Below, in pieces: positions 1-7,014 of a stretch of 15,214 nt of DNA. A program made the translations under genes and the position numbers. Position 1 is the stretch's first letter. Every line of letters begins with the position of its first letter. This stretch comes from Candidatus Bathyarchaeum sp. Its GTDB lineage: Archaea > Thermoproteota > Bathyarchaeia > Bathyarchaeales > Bathyarchaeaceae. The stretch is taken from the NCBI GenBank assembly GCA_003096235.1, contig PIXT01000150.1, positions 1-15,214 on the forward strand. The letters run 5' to 3'. The notes below the pieces were generated by a model. The model ran no database searches and had not been told where the DNA came from. It saw only the letters and a list, made by a program, of their open reading frames with translations.

Positions 1-1431
1 ATGAAGTTCTCGTTTATTAATCCGGGTCCAAATCCTGAGTTGCCTATCGAAGATGTTAAAAAGATGGTGGGAGCAGCCCCTCCGCTTGGCATGCTCTACA
101 TAGCAAGCTATCTCAGAGAAAACGGAGTAGACATTTCTATCATCGATGAGGCGGCGCAGGGCTATTCCATAAAAGACACGCTTGATTGGGTGAAAAAAGA
201 GGACCCCGACATTCTAGGGTTTTCCACATTGAGCGCTACCGGACGCAAAGCAGCACTTATCGCAGAAAAGGTGAAACAGGAAAACCCTAACGTCAAGATT
301 GCTTTTGGCAACTTTTTTGCCACATTTAATGCTGAACGGATTCTGAAAAAATATCCATCTGTAGACTATATTATTCGGGGCGAAGGAGAACACACCAGCC
401 TTGAACTGGCGCTGTGTCTAGAACGGAAAGGCGACCTGAAGAAGGTTCTAGGAATCGACTTCAGAAACAACGGACAAATAATCTCAACCCCTGATAGACC
501 CTTAATCAAGGACATTGACTCTTTGCCCTTTCCAGACAGGGAACTTTTAGACGTTGAATACCACAACACTACCGCAGGAGTAGTTGTTGCACCAAAAAAG
601 TTCAGCGGCTTCGTCACTTCCAGAGGCTGCGTTTTCCGTTGCCGTTTTTGTGGCTGCCGAAGATTAGCCCGAAGTCTTTGGCGCTCTAGGTCTGTAGACA
701 ACATAGTTGAGGAACTGCATCTTTTGTCCAGTCAGGGCTACAAGCAGTTTCTTTTTGTAGACGACAACTTTACCTTGAATCCTAAACGAGTCATCAAGCT
801 ATGCCGAAGGCTAAAAAACGAAAAGGTGGATGTAGAGTTTTTTGCTGAAGGCAGAGTTGATCATTGTCCTCAAGAAATGCTGCAGGAAATGGTGAGAGCC
901 AACTGCAAAATGATCTACTTTGGGATCGAGAATGGCACTCAGAAAGTTTTGGATTACTATGATAAGCAGACAACTCCGCAGCAGGCAATGGATGCTGTTA
1001 AGAGAGCCCGAAAAGTGGGCATAGACGTGATAGTTGCTTCATTTATTGTTGGGGCGCCTCATGAAACAAGGGAGGAGATTTGGAACACCCTAAAGTTTGC
1101 GCAGAAGCTACAGGTGGACATTCCACAATTCAATATTTTAGCCACTTTTCCAGGAACAGACATCTGGGAGGAACTGAAAACTCAGGGCCTAATAGATGAA
1201 GAAAAACACTGGGAAAACGGAGTTATGGTTTCAGAAGTTTCGCCTGACGCAGTGCCCGCCCAAGAGATCGAAAAGATGATCCACGACGGATACCAAAAAT
1301 TCTTCATTCGACCAGATTACATCGTCAAACAGTTAGCTAAAATCGCCAAAAGCTCCTACCGAATCAATGTTTTGCTCAACAACCTCAAAAGAGCAGAAAC
1401 AGTCGCCGAAGGCATTAGAAGCGTCACATAA
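1..1431 (+). CDS. B12-binding-domain radical SAM enzyme
   Basis: This 476-residue protein has the architecture of class B (cobalamin-dependent) radical SAM enzymes. Residues 1-140 look like a B12-binding Rossmann fold: INPGP near the N-terminus, then PPLGMLYIASYL and the DIxGFSTLS region. A linker with LPFPDR (about 174-180) leads into the radical SAM barrel. The [4Fe-4S] ligands are C210, C214 and C217 (CVFRCRFC, CX3CX2C), with a further Cys at 219. Members cleave S-adenosylmethionine, and many use methylcobalamin to methylate unactivated carbons or phosphinates; others do ring or lipid chemistry. The substrate cannot be read from this sequence, and no biosynthetic partner lies downstream. 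The ATG is the first base of the window, so any upstream operon partner is out of view. The start itself is believable because INPGP-type residues normally sit about 6 residues in. Family assignment is firm; the reaction is unknown. Confidence 0.9.
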   Translation: MKFSFINPGPNPELPIEDVKKMVGAAPPLGMLYIASYLRENGVDISIIDEAAQGYSIKDTLDWVKKEDPDILGFSTLSATGRKAALIAEKVKQENPNVKIAFGNFFATFNAERILKKYPSVDYIIRGEGEHTSLELALCLERKGDLKKVLGIDFRNNGQIISTPDRPLIKDIDSLPFPDRELLDVEYHNTTAGVVVAPKKFSGFVTSRGCVFRCRFCGCRRLARSLWRSRSVDNIVEELHLLSSQGYKQFLFVDDNFTLNPKRVIKLCRRLKNEKVDVEFFAEGRVDHCPQEMLQEMVRANCKMIYFGIENGTQKVLDYYDKQTTPQQAMDAVKRARKVGIDVIVASFIVGAPHETREEIWNTLKFAQKLQVDIPQFNILATFPGTDIWEELKTQGLIDEEKHWENGVMVSEVSPDAVPAQEIEKMIHDGYQKFFIRPDYIVKQLAKIAKSSYRINVLLNNLKRAETVAEGIRSVT

Positions 1432-1448
1432 CCTAGCTTCAGTTAATC

Positions 1449-1454
1449 TTTTTT
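1449..1454 (+). terminator. T-run after the radical SAM gene
   Basis: Six consecutive T residues lie 17 bases past the stop codon of the radical SAM gene. Archaeal RNA polymerase can stop at T-rich tracts without a hairpin. I see no stem-loop, so this is a modest call. Confidence 0.35.
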
Positions 1455-1517
1455 CAGAAAATCCAAACACAATAAACCTTAGTTATTTCTCAGATATTTA
1501 CTCAACTCAATAATGAG

Positions 1518-1594
1518 TGGTGGGCCGAGCAGGATTTGAACCTGCGACCTCAGCCGCGTAAGGGCTGCATCCTACCGAACTAGACAACCGGCCC
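1518..1594 (-). tRNA. tRNA-Val (anticodon UAC)
   Basis: Read on the minus strand this folds as a complete cloverleaf. The acceptor GGGCCGG pairs with TCGGCCC (one G-U). The D-stem is GTCT/GGAT. The anticodon stem is CAGCC/GGCTG around the loop CTTACGC, which gives anticodon TAC (valine, GUA codons). The variable loop is five bases, and the T-arm is GCAGG-TTCAAAT-CCTGC. The discriminator is A and CCA is encoded (1518-1520). The mature body is 1521-1594, 74 nt, with no intron. Position 37 is G, where A is common in valine tRNAs. It is transcribed away from the tRNA-Ser gene 95 bp to the right. Confidence 0.95.
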
Positions 1595-1621
1595 GTTCTT
1601 CCAACAGTATGATTCAAACGC

Positions 1622-1631
1622 TTTTATAAAA
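1622..1631. promoter_or_regulatory. Palindromic TATA box between divergent tRNA genes
   Basis: TTTTATAAAA is a perfect palindrome. Its centre lies about 32 bases from the 5' end of tRNA-Val, the right spacing for an archaeal TATA box with a leader of a few bases. In the other direction it would start transcription about 38 bases before tRNA-Ser. The T-rich stretch at 1651-1663 could be a second, weaker box for tRNA-Ser. The tRNA-Val use is well supported; two-way use is inference. Confidence 0.6.
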
Positions 1632-1689
1632 ACTTGGTTTGTGGTAACAGATACTTTTTTTAGCTTTCTCGTTGAACACAGTATCTTAT

Positions 1690-1777
1690 GCGGGGTTCTC
1701 CTAGCCTGGTAGGGAGCAGGCCTGCTAAGTCTGTGGTCCGTAGGGCCACGCGGGTTCAAATCCCGCACCCCGCGCCA
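1690..1777 (+). tRNA. tRNA-Ser (anticodon GCU)
   Basis: This is a class II tRNA. The acceptor GCGGGGT pairs with ACCCCGC. The D-stem is TCC/GGA. The anticodon stem CAGGC/GTCTG (one G-U) holds the loop CTGCTAA, so the anticodon is GCT, reading AGC and AGU serine codons. The long variable arm TGGTCC-GTA-GGGCCA forms a six-pair stem, which is diagnostic for Ser/Leu type tRNAs. The T-arm is GCGGG-TTCAAAT-CCCGC. Discriminator G is at 1774, as serine tRNAs require, and CCA is encoded at 1775-1777. There is no intron. Confidence 0.95.
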
Positions 1778-1835
1778 TTTCTCTCTAAAAATTTTGTCGC
1801 GCTTCACAAGTGTTTTTAGTGTTCTTTAACGAATA

Positions 1836-2522
1836 ATGGATGTGATGTTTCGTACACGCAGAAAAGCTAACCGTTACAGGAATTTTGGGTTACTGTTATT
1901 TTTAGTGAGCTGTTTATTGTTCTTTCTGGGTTTTGAAACTGGTCGTTTTGTCCTTTTTTTGGTTGGTTTTGGGTTTTTGTTTGGCACGTTTCCTTTGTTT
2001 CGAAAGTATAACATCTGGAGAGCAGGGGCAAAGGGTGAAGAAAAGGTCGCAAAATGTTTAAAGTCTCTGCGTGGCAGGTATCGCGTTTTTCATGATGTTG
2101 TGCTTCCCCGAACTAGAGGGGACATAGATCATGTGGTTGTTGGTCCAAGCGGGGTTTTTGTTATAGAAACAAAAAACAATAATGGCACAATTAGTTGCAA
2201 TGGCGATTCGTGGAGTCAATGGAAAACTGGAAAAAAAGGTGGCAGTTACAAAGGAAAAATTGGGAGCCCAAGCAAACAAGCAAAAAGAAACGCAGTCTTA
2301 CTTGCCAACTTGGTAGGACGGCGTCTCCATACGCGTTTTTTTGTACACGCAATAGTTGTGTTTGCCAACAAAAAAGTCAAGCTGAACATAAAAAATCCCA
2401 CAATTTCTATTCTTCAACCCCATGAGCTTTGTGGCTTCATAGAGGATTTTCGTTCAAGTCTTAGCGCCAAAGACCAGAAGCAATTGGCTGAGCTAATACA
2501 CGCTTATTCTCGTTATAACTGA
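1836..2522 (+). CDS. Membrane-anchored NERD (nuclease-related) domain protein
   Basis: This 228-residue protein has two hydrophobic segments (about 17-33 and 37-55) after a basic N-terminus, then a cytoplasmic NERD domain. NERD marks are GAKGEE (64-69), a conserved GDIDH (95-99), a GVFVIETK strand (106-113) and QAKRN (148-152). NERD is a restriction-endonuclease-like fold. D98, E111 and K113 correspond to the D...ExK metal-binding arrangement of that fold, so nuclease activity is possible, but no cellular role is established for such short membrane-tethered forms. The gene follows tRNA-Ser by 58 bp on the same strand and has no clear ribosome binding site. A second ATG at 1845 would remove only three residues. 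T6 at 2534-2539 probably ends the transcript. Domain identity is good; function is unknown. Confidence 0.82.
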   Translation: MDVMFRTRRKANRYRNFGLLLFLVSCLLFFLGFETGRFVLFLVGFGFLFGTFPLFRKYNIWRAGAKGEEKVAKCLKSLRGRYRVFHDVVLPRTRGDIDHVVVGPSGVFVIETKNNNGTISCNGDSWSQWKTGKKGGSYKGKIGSPSKQAKRNAVLLANLVGRRLHTRFFVHAIVVFANKKVKLNIKNPTISILQPHELCGFIEDFRSSLSAKDQKQLAELIHAYSRYN

Positions 2523-2686
2523 CCGTGAGGACCTTTTTTGTACGTTGCTTATGTTCTCATTAACGATAACCTGTAATTCTGGGAGAAAACATTGGATTTT
2601 GTTGATGCTTTTGTATCCACTATATGCATTTTAATGATAACTATTATGTACATATTTCCTTATTTTTTACATGTATATTGAAAGTT
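2523..2686. other. Convergent intergenic spacer with T6 tract
   Basis: This 164 bp A+T-rich gap separates two genes whose 3' ends face each other. The T6 run at 2534-2539 suits termination of the NERD gene. I see no comparable T-run for tldE in the opposite direction, and no small gene with a ribosome binding site. Confidence 0.4.
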
Positions 2687-4063
2687 TCATGACCTTCCAA
2701 CTGCACGGACATCTTCCACTCTGATCCACGGAGCAACTAGTTGCCCTAGTTTCCTGACGTTGCTGCCAAGAGCAGAAACATTCTTTAGTACATCAAAGAA
2801 GACGCCAGTTAACATAACATCCCGCACCGCATACGCCACACTTCCATTCTCTATCTTCCACGCTGGAGTAGCCACAACAGAAAATTCGCCACTCTCTGGA
2901 TTGCTGCTATGAGCACCCTGAACACCATACACTATCAAGCCATCATTAACCTCGCCTACAAGCTCCTCAGCCGATTTGTTTCCTTTCTGGAACGTGAAGT
3001 TATTTGCCGAAAGAACAGGCGTAGACGCGTAAGAGGCGCCTCCTGATCTGGAAGCGTTTCCAGTGCTCTTTACTCCAGCCTTGTTTGCCGTGTAATTGTC
3101 ATACAAGAAATTCTTCAGAACACCCTTCTCGATAACCGCTGTTTTCTGGCACGGAACACCCTCATCATCAAACTTGCTTGTCAAAAGCCCACCCTCAAGA
3201 AGCCCATCATCATGCACAGTAACAAGCTCTGAGGCAACCTTTTGTCCAATCTTATCCTTAAACGCAGACCGCTCCCTTTGAACATAATCCGCCTTAACCG
3301 CATTAATCAAAGTGTAATAAAGAAGCGAACGAAACGCAGCCTGAGTGAAAATCACTGGAAAAACTCCCGACCCAATCTTTCTAGCTTTAAGGGCAGAAAC
3401 AGCCTGTCTTGCAGCCTCGGTTCCAACTCGGTTAGAGTCAATATCATAAACTCTTTCTGCATTCATTTCGTAGCATGCCGGAGTCACATCCGAGCCATCT
3501 CTTGCAATTGTCTCTATGGAGCAGCCAACCGCAGTTCCTATATCCCACGTTTCAATGCCACAAGAATTAACGACAACCGTGCTGCCCACAGATTTTGCCA
3601 CTCCTCCATCAACTGCCAAAACCCGTTTATCATACTCTCCAACTGAGCTTAGCATATCAGAGGCTATGTCCGTTAATTCATCGGAAGACAGGTTCACTAT
3701 TCTCTTGTCGTAGGTGCCTTTAGTTTCAGCAAAGTTTCTGGGGCTGGGAAACTTAACCCAGTTCTTGTCTGGTTTGCTTGCTTTAGCCGCTCTAGCTGCT
3801 CTTTTTGCAATATCTTCAACAGATTTGTTTGTTAACGTGTTTGTATACGAGAAACCAACTGCCTTGCTGTAAACAGCTCTTACTCCTAAGCCCTGATCAC
3901 TACTTTTGATGCTTCTGACGATTTGTCCTCTTTCAATGTTTATCGAAGTTCCACTGCTTATGCTAATGAATGCCTCAGCCTCTTGTGCGCCGCTCCTAAG
4001 CGCAAAGTCAACTGCCCTCTTACCAAAACTGATCAATTCTTCAGGTTTATGCTCCGCCACCAA
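2687..4063 (-). CDS. tldE: TldE/PmbA-like subunit of the TldD/TldE metalloprotease
   Basis: This is a 458-residue member of the TldD/PmbA family and the non-catalytic partner. Where TldD carries HExxxH, this protein reads VIFTQAAFRSLLYYTLINA (about 238-256), with no zinc ligands. Family landmarks are the GLGVRAVY segment (58-65) and a GNASRSGG stretch in the C-terminal half. In E. coli the TldD-TldE heterodimer threads unfolded peptides into a narrow cleft and trims them; it removes the leader of microcin B17 and helps degrade the CcdA antitoxin. The archaeal substrate is not known. The gene overlaps the end of tldD by 17 bases, so the two are very likely translationally coupled. The frame opens at TTG 4063, but the strong GAGGTGA lies only 3 nt before it and 6 nt before the next codon, GTG at 4060. 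GTG may therefore be the true start. Confidence 0.88.
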   Translation of the reverse strand: MVAEHKPEELISFGKRAVDFALRSGAQEAEAFISISSGTSINIERGQIVRSIKSSDQGLGVRAVYSKAVGFSYTNTLTNKSVEDIAKRAARAAKASKPDKNWVKFPSPRNFAETKGTYDKRIVNLSSDELTDIASDMLSSVGEYDKRVLAVDGGVAKSVGSTVVVNSCGIETWDIGTAVGCSIETIARDGSDVTPACYEMNAERVYDIDSNRVGTEAARQAVSALKARKIGSGVFPVIFTQAAFRSLLYYTLINAVKADYVQRERSAFKDKIGQKVASELVTVHDDGLLEGGLLTSKFDDEGVPCQKTAVIEKGVLKNFLYDNYTANKAGVKSTGNASRSGGASYASTPVLSANNFTFQKGNKSAEELVGEVNDGLIVYGVQGAHSSNPESGEFSVVATPAWKIENGSVAYAVRDVMLTGVFFDVLKNVSALGSNVRKLGQLVAPWIRVEDVRAVGRS

Positions 4064-5429
4064 TGGTCACCTCTCCTACCCGTATGTGTGGTCCGCCATC
4101 ACAGATGAATGCTGTTTGTCCCTTGCCGCATCTTCCAGACCACAACTCAAAATCTTTGCCAACCGCATCCACCTTACGCAAAGTCTCAAGAGTATTCCCG
4201 CTTATGGAAGCGCTTCTAACGGCATCTCCTAGTTTGCCTTTAACAATCTCGTAGGCTTCCTGTATGCCCACTTGGAATGTTCCATCCAAGTTTGCCTGAC
4301 CGCCCCGAAAACTCTTAAGATAATAACCAAAATCAACATCCTCGATAAGCTCCTCAAAACTGCTGTCGCCTGCCTCAAGGTACGTGTTCCGCATCCTAAT
4401 AATGGGCTCAACCCTGAAGTCTTCGGCTCTGGCATTGCCTGTGGGTTGCATGTCAAGTTTCTGGGCGGTTTCGCGGCTATGCATTAATCCAGTTAATGTT
4501 CCCTTTTCAATCAAAGCCGTTTTTTGTGTTCGAACTCCCTCATCGTCATACTTGAATGACCCAAAAGCTCCTTCAACTGTGCCGTCATCATAAACTGTAA
4601 CCACATCAGAAGCAATCTGTTTTCCCAGCTTGTCATAAAGAACAGACCCAGACAATGTGAGGTCTGCTTCTGCTAGATGCCCCATAGCTTCATGAATAAA
4701 AACACCAACAACGTTTGGACCTATAACCGCTGGAAAAGTTCCCCCTTTTGGGGTTTTAGCTTTAAGCTGTTCTACTGCCCGCTTCGCAACCATAGTTCCC
4801 ACCTTTTCTGGGGTTTCCGTGTCAAAGACTTCGTAGCCTGCCGTGGAACCTATCTCTTCTCTTGCTGAAGCAAAAATGCTGTCCTGTTTTGCTGAGGCAA
4901 GAATCCGCGACCAAACATACAGTTTATCCTGTTCTATGTATGATCCGTCACTGTTAACAAAGTAGCTTTTTCCTGTCACATCCAAGTAGTTGATGGTGCA
5001 GCTCCGTATTCTGCTGTCACAGCCAAAGGCGGTTTTATCCATCGCCAAAACGTTTTCGATCTTTTGCTCCATCGAAACATCCCGAGGATTCTTCCTAGAA
5101 TTAGCCACTACCTTATCTTGGACAGCTTTTACCTCAGCAAGCTTCACAGGAGATTTAACGTGGAGACTAGCCGCTTTAGCTAACTTGACCGCTTCATCAA
5201 CAGCTTTTGTTAGCAGTTTAGGTTCAAGTTTTCCAAGAGACACAAAGCCCCACGCGCCATTAACTAGGGCTCTGACGCCAGCGCCGTTTTCTGTTCCCTC
5301 TTTTGCTCCTTCAACTGTGCCGTCCTTGGTTGTTAAAAGAGTCTTGAAAAGGCTTTGTGCCCGAACTTCAACATATTCTGCGTCTAGACTCCTGCCATGA
5401 TCAATTGTCTTAGCTAGAATGTCCTTCAA
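4047..5429 (-). CDS. tldD: TldD zinc metalloprotease, catalytic subunit
   Basis: This 460-residue protein is the catalytic half of the TldD/TldE pair. The zinc motif HEAMGH (HExxxH) is at H246-E247-H251. The conserved CGKG near the C-terminus puts C434 in place of the third zinc ligand known in E. coli TldD. GPNVVGVFIHEAMGHLAEAD and a DDEGV segment (295-299) are family-typical, and the length is close to bacterial TldD (about 480). The start appears to be TTG at 5429: it is preceded by GGATGA with a 7 nt spacer, and no ATG or GTG lies in frame between it and the upstream stop region. It lies 59 bases downstream of the EndoQ gene on the same strand and overlaps tldE. The expected role is ATP-independent proteolysis of unfolded or modified peptides in the cytoplasm. 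Assignment is firm; the natural substrate is unknown. Confidence 0.93.
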   Translation of the reverse strand: MKDILAKTIDHGRSLDAEYVEVRAQSLFKTLLTTKDGTVEGAKEGTENGAGVRALVNGAWGFVSLGKLEPKLLTKAVDEAVKLAKAASLHVKSPVKLAEVKAVQDKVVANSRKNPRDVSMEQKIENVLAMDKTAFGCDSRIRSCTINYLDVTGKSYFVNSDGSYIEQDKLYVWSRILASAKQDSIFASAREEIGSTAGYEVFDTETPEKVGTMVAKRAVEQLKAKTPKGGTFPAVIGPNVVGVFIHEAMGHLAEADLTLSGSVLYDKLGKQIASDVVTVYDDGTVEGAFGSFKYDDEGVRTQKTALIEKGTLTGLMHSRETAQKLDMQPTGNARAEDFRVEPIIRMRNTYLEAGDSSFEELIEDVDFGYYLKSFRGGQANLDGTFQVGIQEAYEIVKGKLGDAVRSASISGNTLETLRKVDAVGKDFELWSGRCGKGQTAFICDGGPHIRVGEVTIGGGA

Positions 5430-5488
5430 AACGCACTCATCCTTTGTATGCTGATTAAGATTTAGTTCAATCTTAAAACTGTATGCAA

Positions 5489-6772
5489 TTACATGAAGTC
5501 TGACATGCTCTTTTGTTTGGGCTTTTGATGTGCAACGTTTTCTTGTTTTTCTTCAAAGATTGCAAGCTCCCCATACACGCCATCATATCCGGGGATTACT
5601 TTGGCTTTTTCTTCTCTAACCCGAACAATCGCCTCCGCAATCTGAGGCTCAACAATCTTGCGCATTTCTTCTTTAGATGCATCCATTAGCACAGTGTATT
5701 CGTCGCCAAACTTTGCTACCAGAGGGTTGTAGATATTCCAAACTTTTTTGGCTCCGGGGTAGCTGACGCCCAAAACTGCTTTGATTATCTCGGAGAGAGG
5801 TAGCAGCCGTTTGTAGCCTATAGTGTTTTGTGGGGTGTAGTCGGCGGGTCTGTCGGCTAGTTCTTCTATTCGTTGGTCTACTCCTCGGGTGAGTTTTCTG
5901 CCACATGATGGACAACGATTTCCGTATTTTATTGCTTCTTGGGGTGGAAGCGATATGTTACATTTTCTGTGACCTGTCCAATGGTACTTGCCGTATGCGG
6001 GGTTGGTTTCTATAGTGTATTTGAAGCGTTTGCCGTCTTTTTTGCGGAGCGTATCAATCACTTCACTGTATGCTACATTGTCTAATTCAAAGACGTTAGC
6101 TTCTCTTCCAATTCTCCAAGGCCAGTGGCTGTGACAGTCGCTGTTAGAAATCAAAGTAAACCTGTCTAGGGCGCTTAGTCTCCAGTTCATAGGCGGATCT
6201 GAAGAAAGCCCTGTTTCCAGTGCATGAATATGCTTTGTCATATCTTCATAGCAGTCTTCTACAGTGTCAAAGCCGCTAAACGCCCCAAAAAGACTAAACC
6301 ACGGAGTCCAAACATGAGCAGGAACAACTTCGTTTTCGTCTGAAACCTGCATGACCTCCTCCACAAGCTGTGACGCAGTCATATCCAAAAATGGTCTGCC
6401 GTCCACGGCAAGGTCGCCATACCTCTTTAGCCTGTCATTGATTTGTGTTGCAGTTTCAAGGCTGGGCGTAAAAAGGACGTGATGTATTCTTTTGTTTTTT
6501 TCGTCAACATTAAATGATGTGCAGACTTCGGCGGTTAACATGTAGCGGACAGGCGACTCTGGATGCTTCGCAGAGCCGTAGAGGTTGGTATCCGATACTT
6601 CTGTTAGTTCTTCAGACAATTCGTTAAACCATTTTGGGTGAGTGAAGTCTCCTGTGCCCACAAGTTTTAGCCCTTTTATTTTTGCATAACGGGTTATCTC
6701 TGTTATGTCCATGTTCTGGCTTGTAGCACGGCTAAATCTGCTATGAATGTGAAGATCAGCAACTACTCTCAT
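5489..6772 (-). CDS. Endonuclease Q (PHP-domain nuclease for deaminated DNA)
   Basis: This 427-residue protein matches archaeal EndoQ (about 424 residues in Pyrococcus). EndoQ nicks DNA 5' of uracil, hypoxanthine and abasic sites, acting in repair of deaminated bases. The N-terminal PHP metallohydrolase domain shows DLHIHSRFS (H8, H10), GTGDFTHP (D42, H45), E82, HH at 97-98, H153 and SDCHSHWP (D212, H214), the usual metal ligands. A zinc-binding insert follows: H268 and C271 (GHRKC), then C287 and C290 (CPSC). A helical segment (about 318-395) with LSEIIKAVLGV and PGAKKVW completes the family. The last eight residues, QKSMSDFM, fit a PCNA-interacting peptide. The ATG at 6772 gives a canonical PHP start within four residues. 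It is the first gene of a probable operon with tldD and tldE. Confidence 0.88.
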   Translation of the reverse strand: MRVVADLHIHSRFSRATSQNMDITEITRYAKIKGLKLVGTGDFTHPKWFNELSEELTEVSDTNLYGSAKHPESPVRYMLTAEVCTSFNVDEKNKRIHHVLFTPSLETATQINDRLKRYGDLAVDGRPFLDMTASQLVEEVMQVSDENEVVPAHVWTPWFSLFGAFSGFDTVEDCYEDMTKHIHALETGLSSDPPMNWRLSALDRFTLISNSDCHSHWPWRIGREANVFELDNVAYSEVIDTLRKKDGKRFKYTIETNPAYGKYHWTGHRKCNISLPPQEAIKYGNRCPSCGRKLTRGVDQRIEELADRPADYTPQNTIGYKRLLPLSEIIKAVLGVSYPGAKKVWNIYNPLVAKFGDEYTVLMDASKEEMRKIVEPQIAEAIVRVREEKAKVIPGYDGVYGELAIFEEKQENVAHQKPKQKSMSDFM

Positions 6773-6810
6773 GTTTTTCCCTTGACCTTACAGTTTTTTG
6801 TTCTATTTGT

Positions 6811-6903
6811 TCACTTCCGTTTTCTGGAGAATAAGTTGTTGTCTTTTTGACAGACATATTCAAAGCCTACTTCAAGCAGTTCCTTGGTTTCTTTTAGGCT
6901 TTC
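6811..6903 (-). pseudogene. Remnant of an archaeal tyrosine integrase C-terminus
   Basis: On the minus strand a 30-codon open stretch between two stops reads as protein and has no start codon. It runs from ESLKETKELLEVGFEYVC to SRKRK at its end. From memory of the family, many archaeal phage-type tyrosine recombinases end in (L)IEAGFEYVC...G..LFRKRK, and the order and spacing here match that tail. In the next frame immediately upstream (+ strand about 6904-6942) TFTLKYKK could be the preceding strand, joined by one frameshift. The rest of the integrase, including the R...HxxR...Y core, is absent. I read this as a scar of a lost integrated element. It could instead be a chance open stretch: 30 codons is short, and the case rests on the pattern, not on length. 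Confidence 0.5.
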
Positions 6904-6983
6904 TTATATTTTAATGTGAAAGTTATCTGTGTTTTTTGTGAGAATTAGTTGTGTGAAAACAAGTAAATAAGTGGTTGAAGCCA

Positions 6984-6991
6984 GTATAAAG
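6984..6991 (+). promoter_or_regulatory. TATA box for the secreted glycosidase-like gene
   Basis: GTATAAAG lies about 26 bases before 7013. Transcription would start almost at the GTG at 7015, or about 16 bases before the ATG at 7030. This predicts a leaderless or very short-leader mRNA. Confidence 0.5.
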
Positions 6992-7014
6992 ACTAATACA
7001 TGCAATAAGATGCC

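Larger units (their letters stand above)
6773..7014. other. Divergent spacer between endoQ and the glycosidase-like gene
   Basis: This 242 bp gap holds the integrase remnant (6811-6903) and a TATA box for the rightward gene (6984-6991). The endoQ side has no strong TATA box; ACTTATTC on the minus strand (about 6827-6834) is the nearest weak candidate. An 8 bp inverted repeat, AAAGCCTA at 6862-6869 and TAGGCTTT at 6895-6902, lies within the remnant. Confidence 0.4.

Noticed and set aside
1580..1807. 75-codon minus-strand frame overlapping both tRNA genes
   Set aside because: Its most protein-like part (VRDLNPRGPTDH) is just the translated complement of the tRNA-Ser T-arm and variable arm, a well-known false gene.
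3242..3646. 134-codon plus-strand frame inside tldE
   Set aside because: It is antisense to a well-supported family member, has no ribosome binding site and reads as low-information sequence. The similar frames at 4990-5400 and 8915-9376 were rejected for the same reason.
6862..6902. 8 bp inverted repeat AAAGCCTA/TAGGCTTT with a 25-base loop
   Set aside because: It falls within the integrase-like frame and has a long loop and no T-run; no independent reason to call an RNA or terminator.
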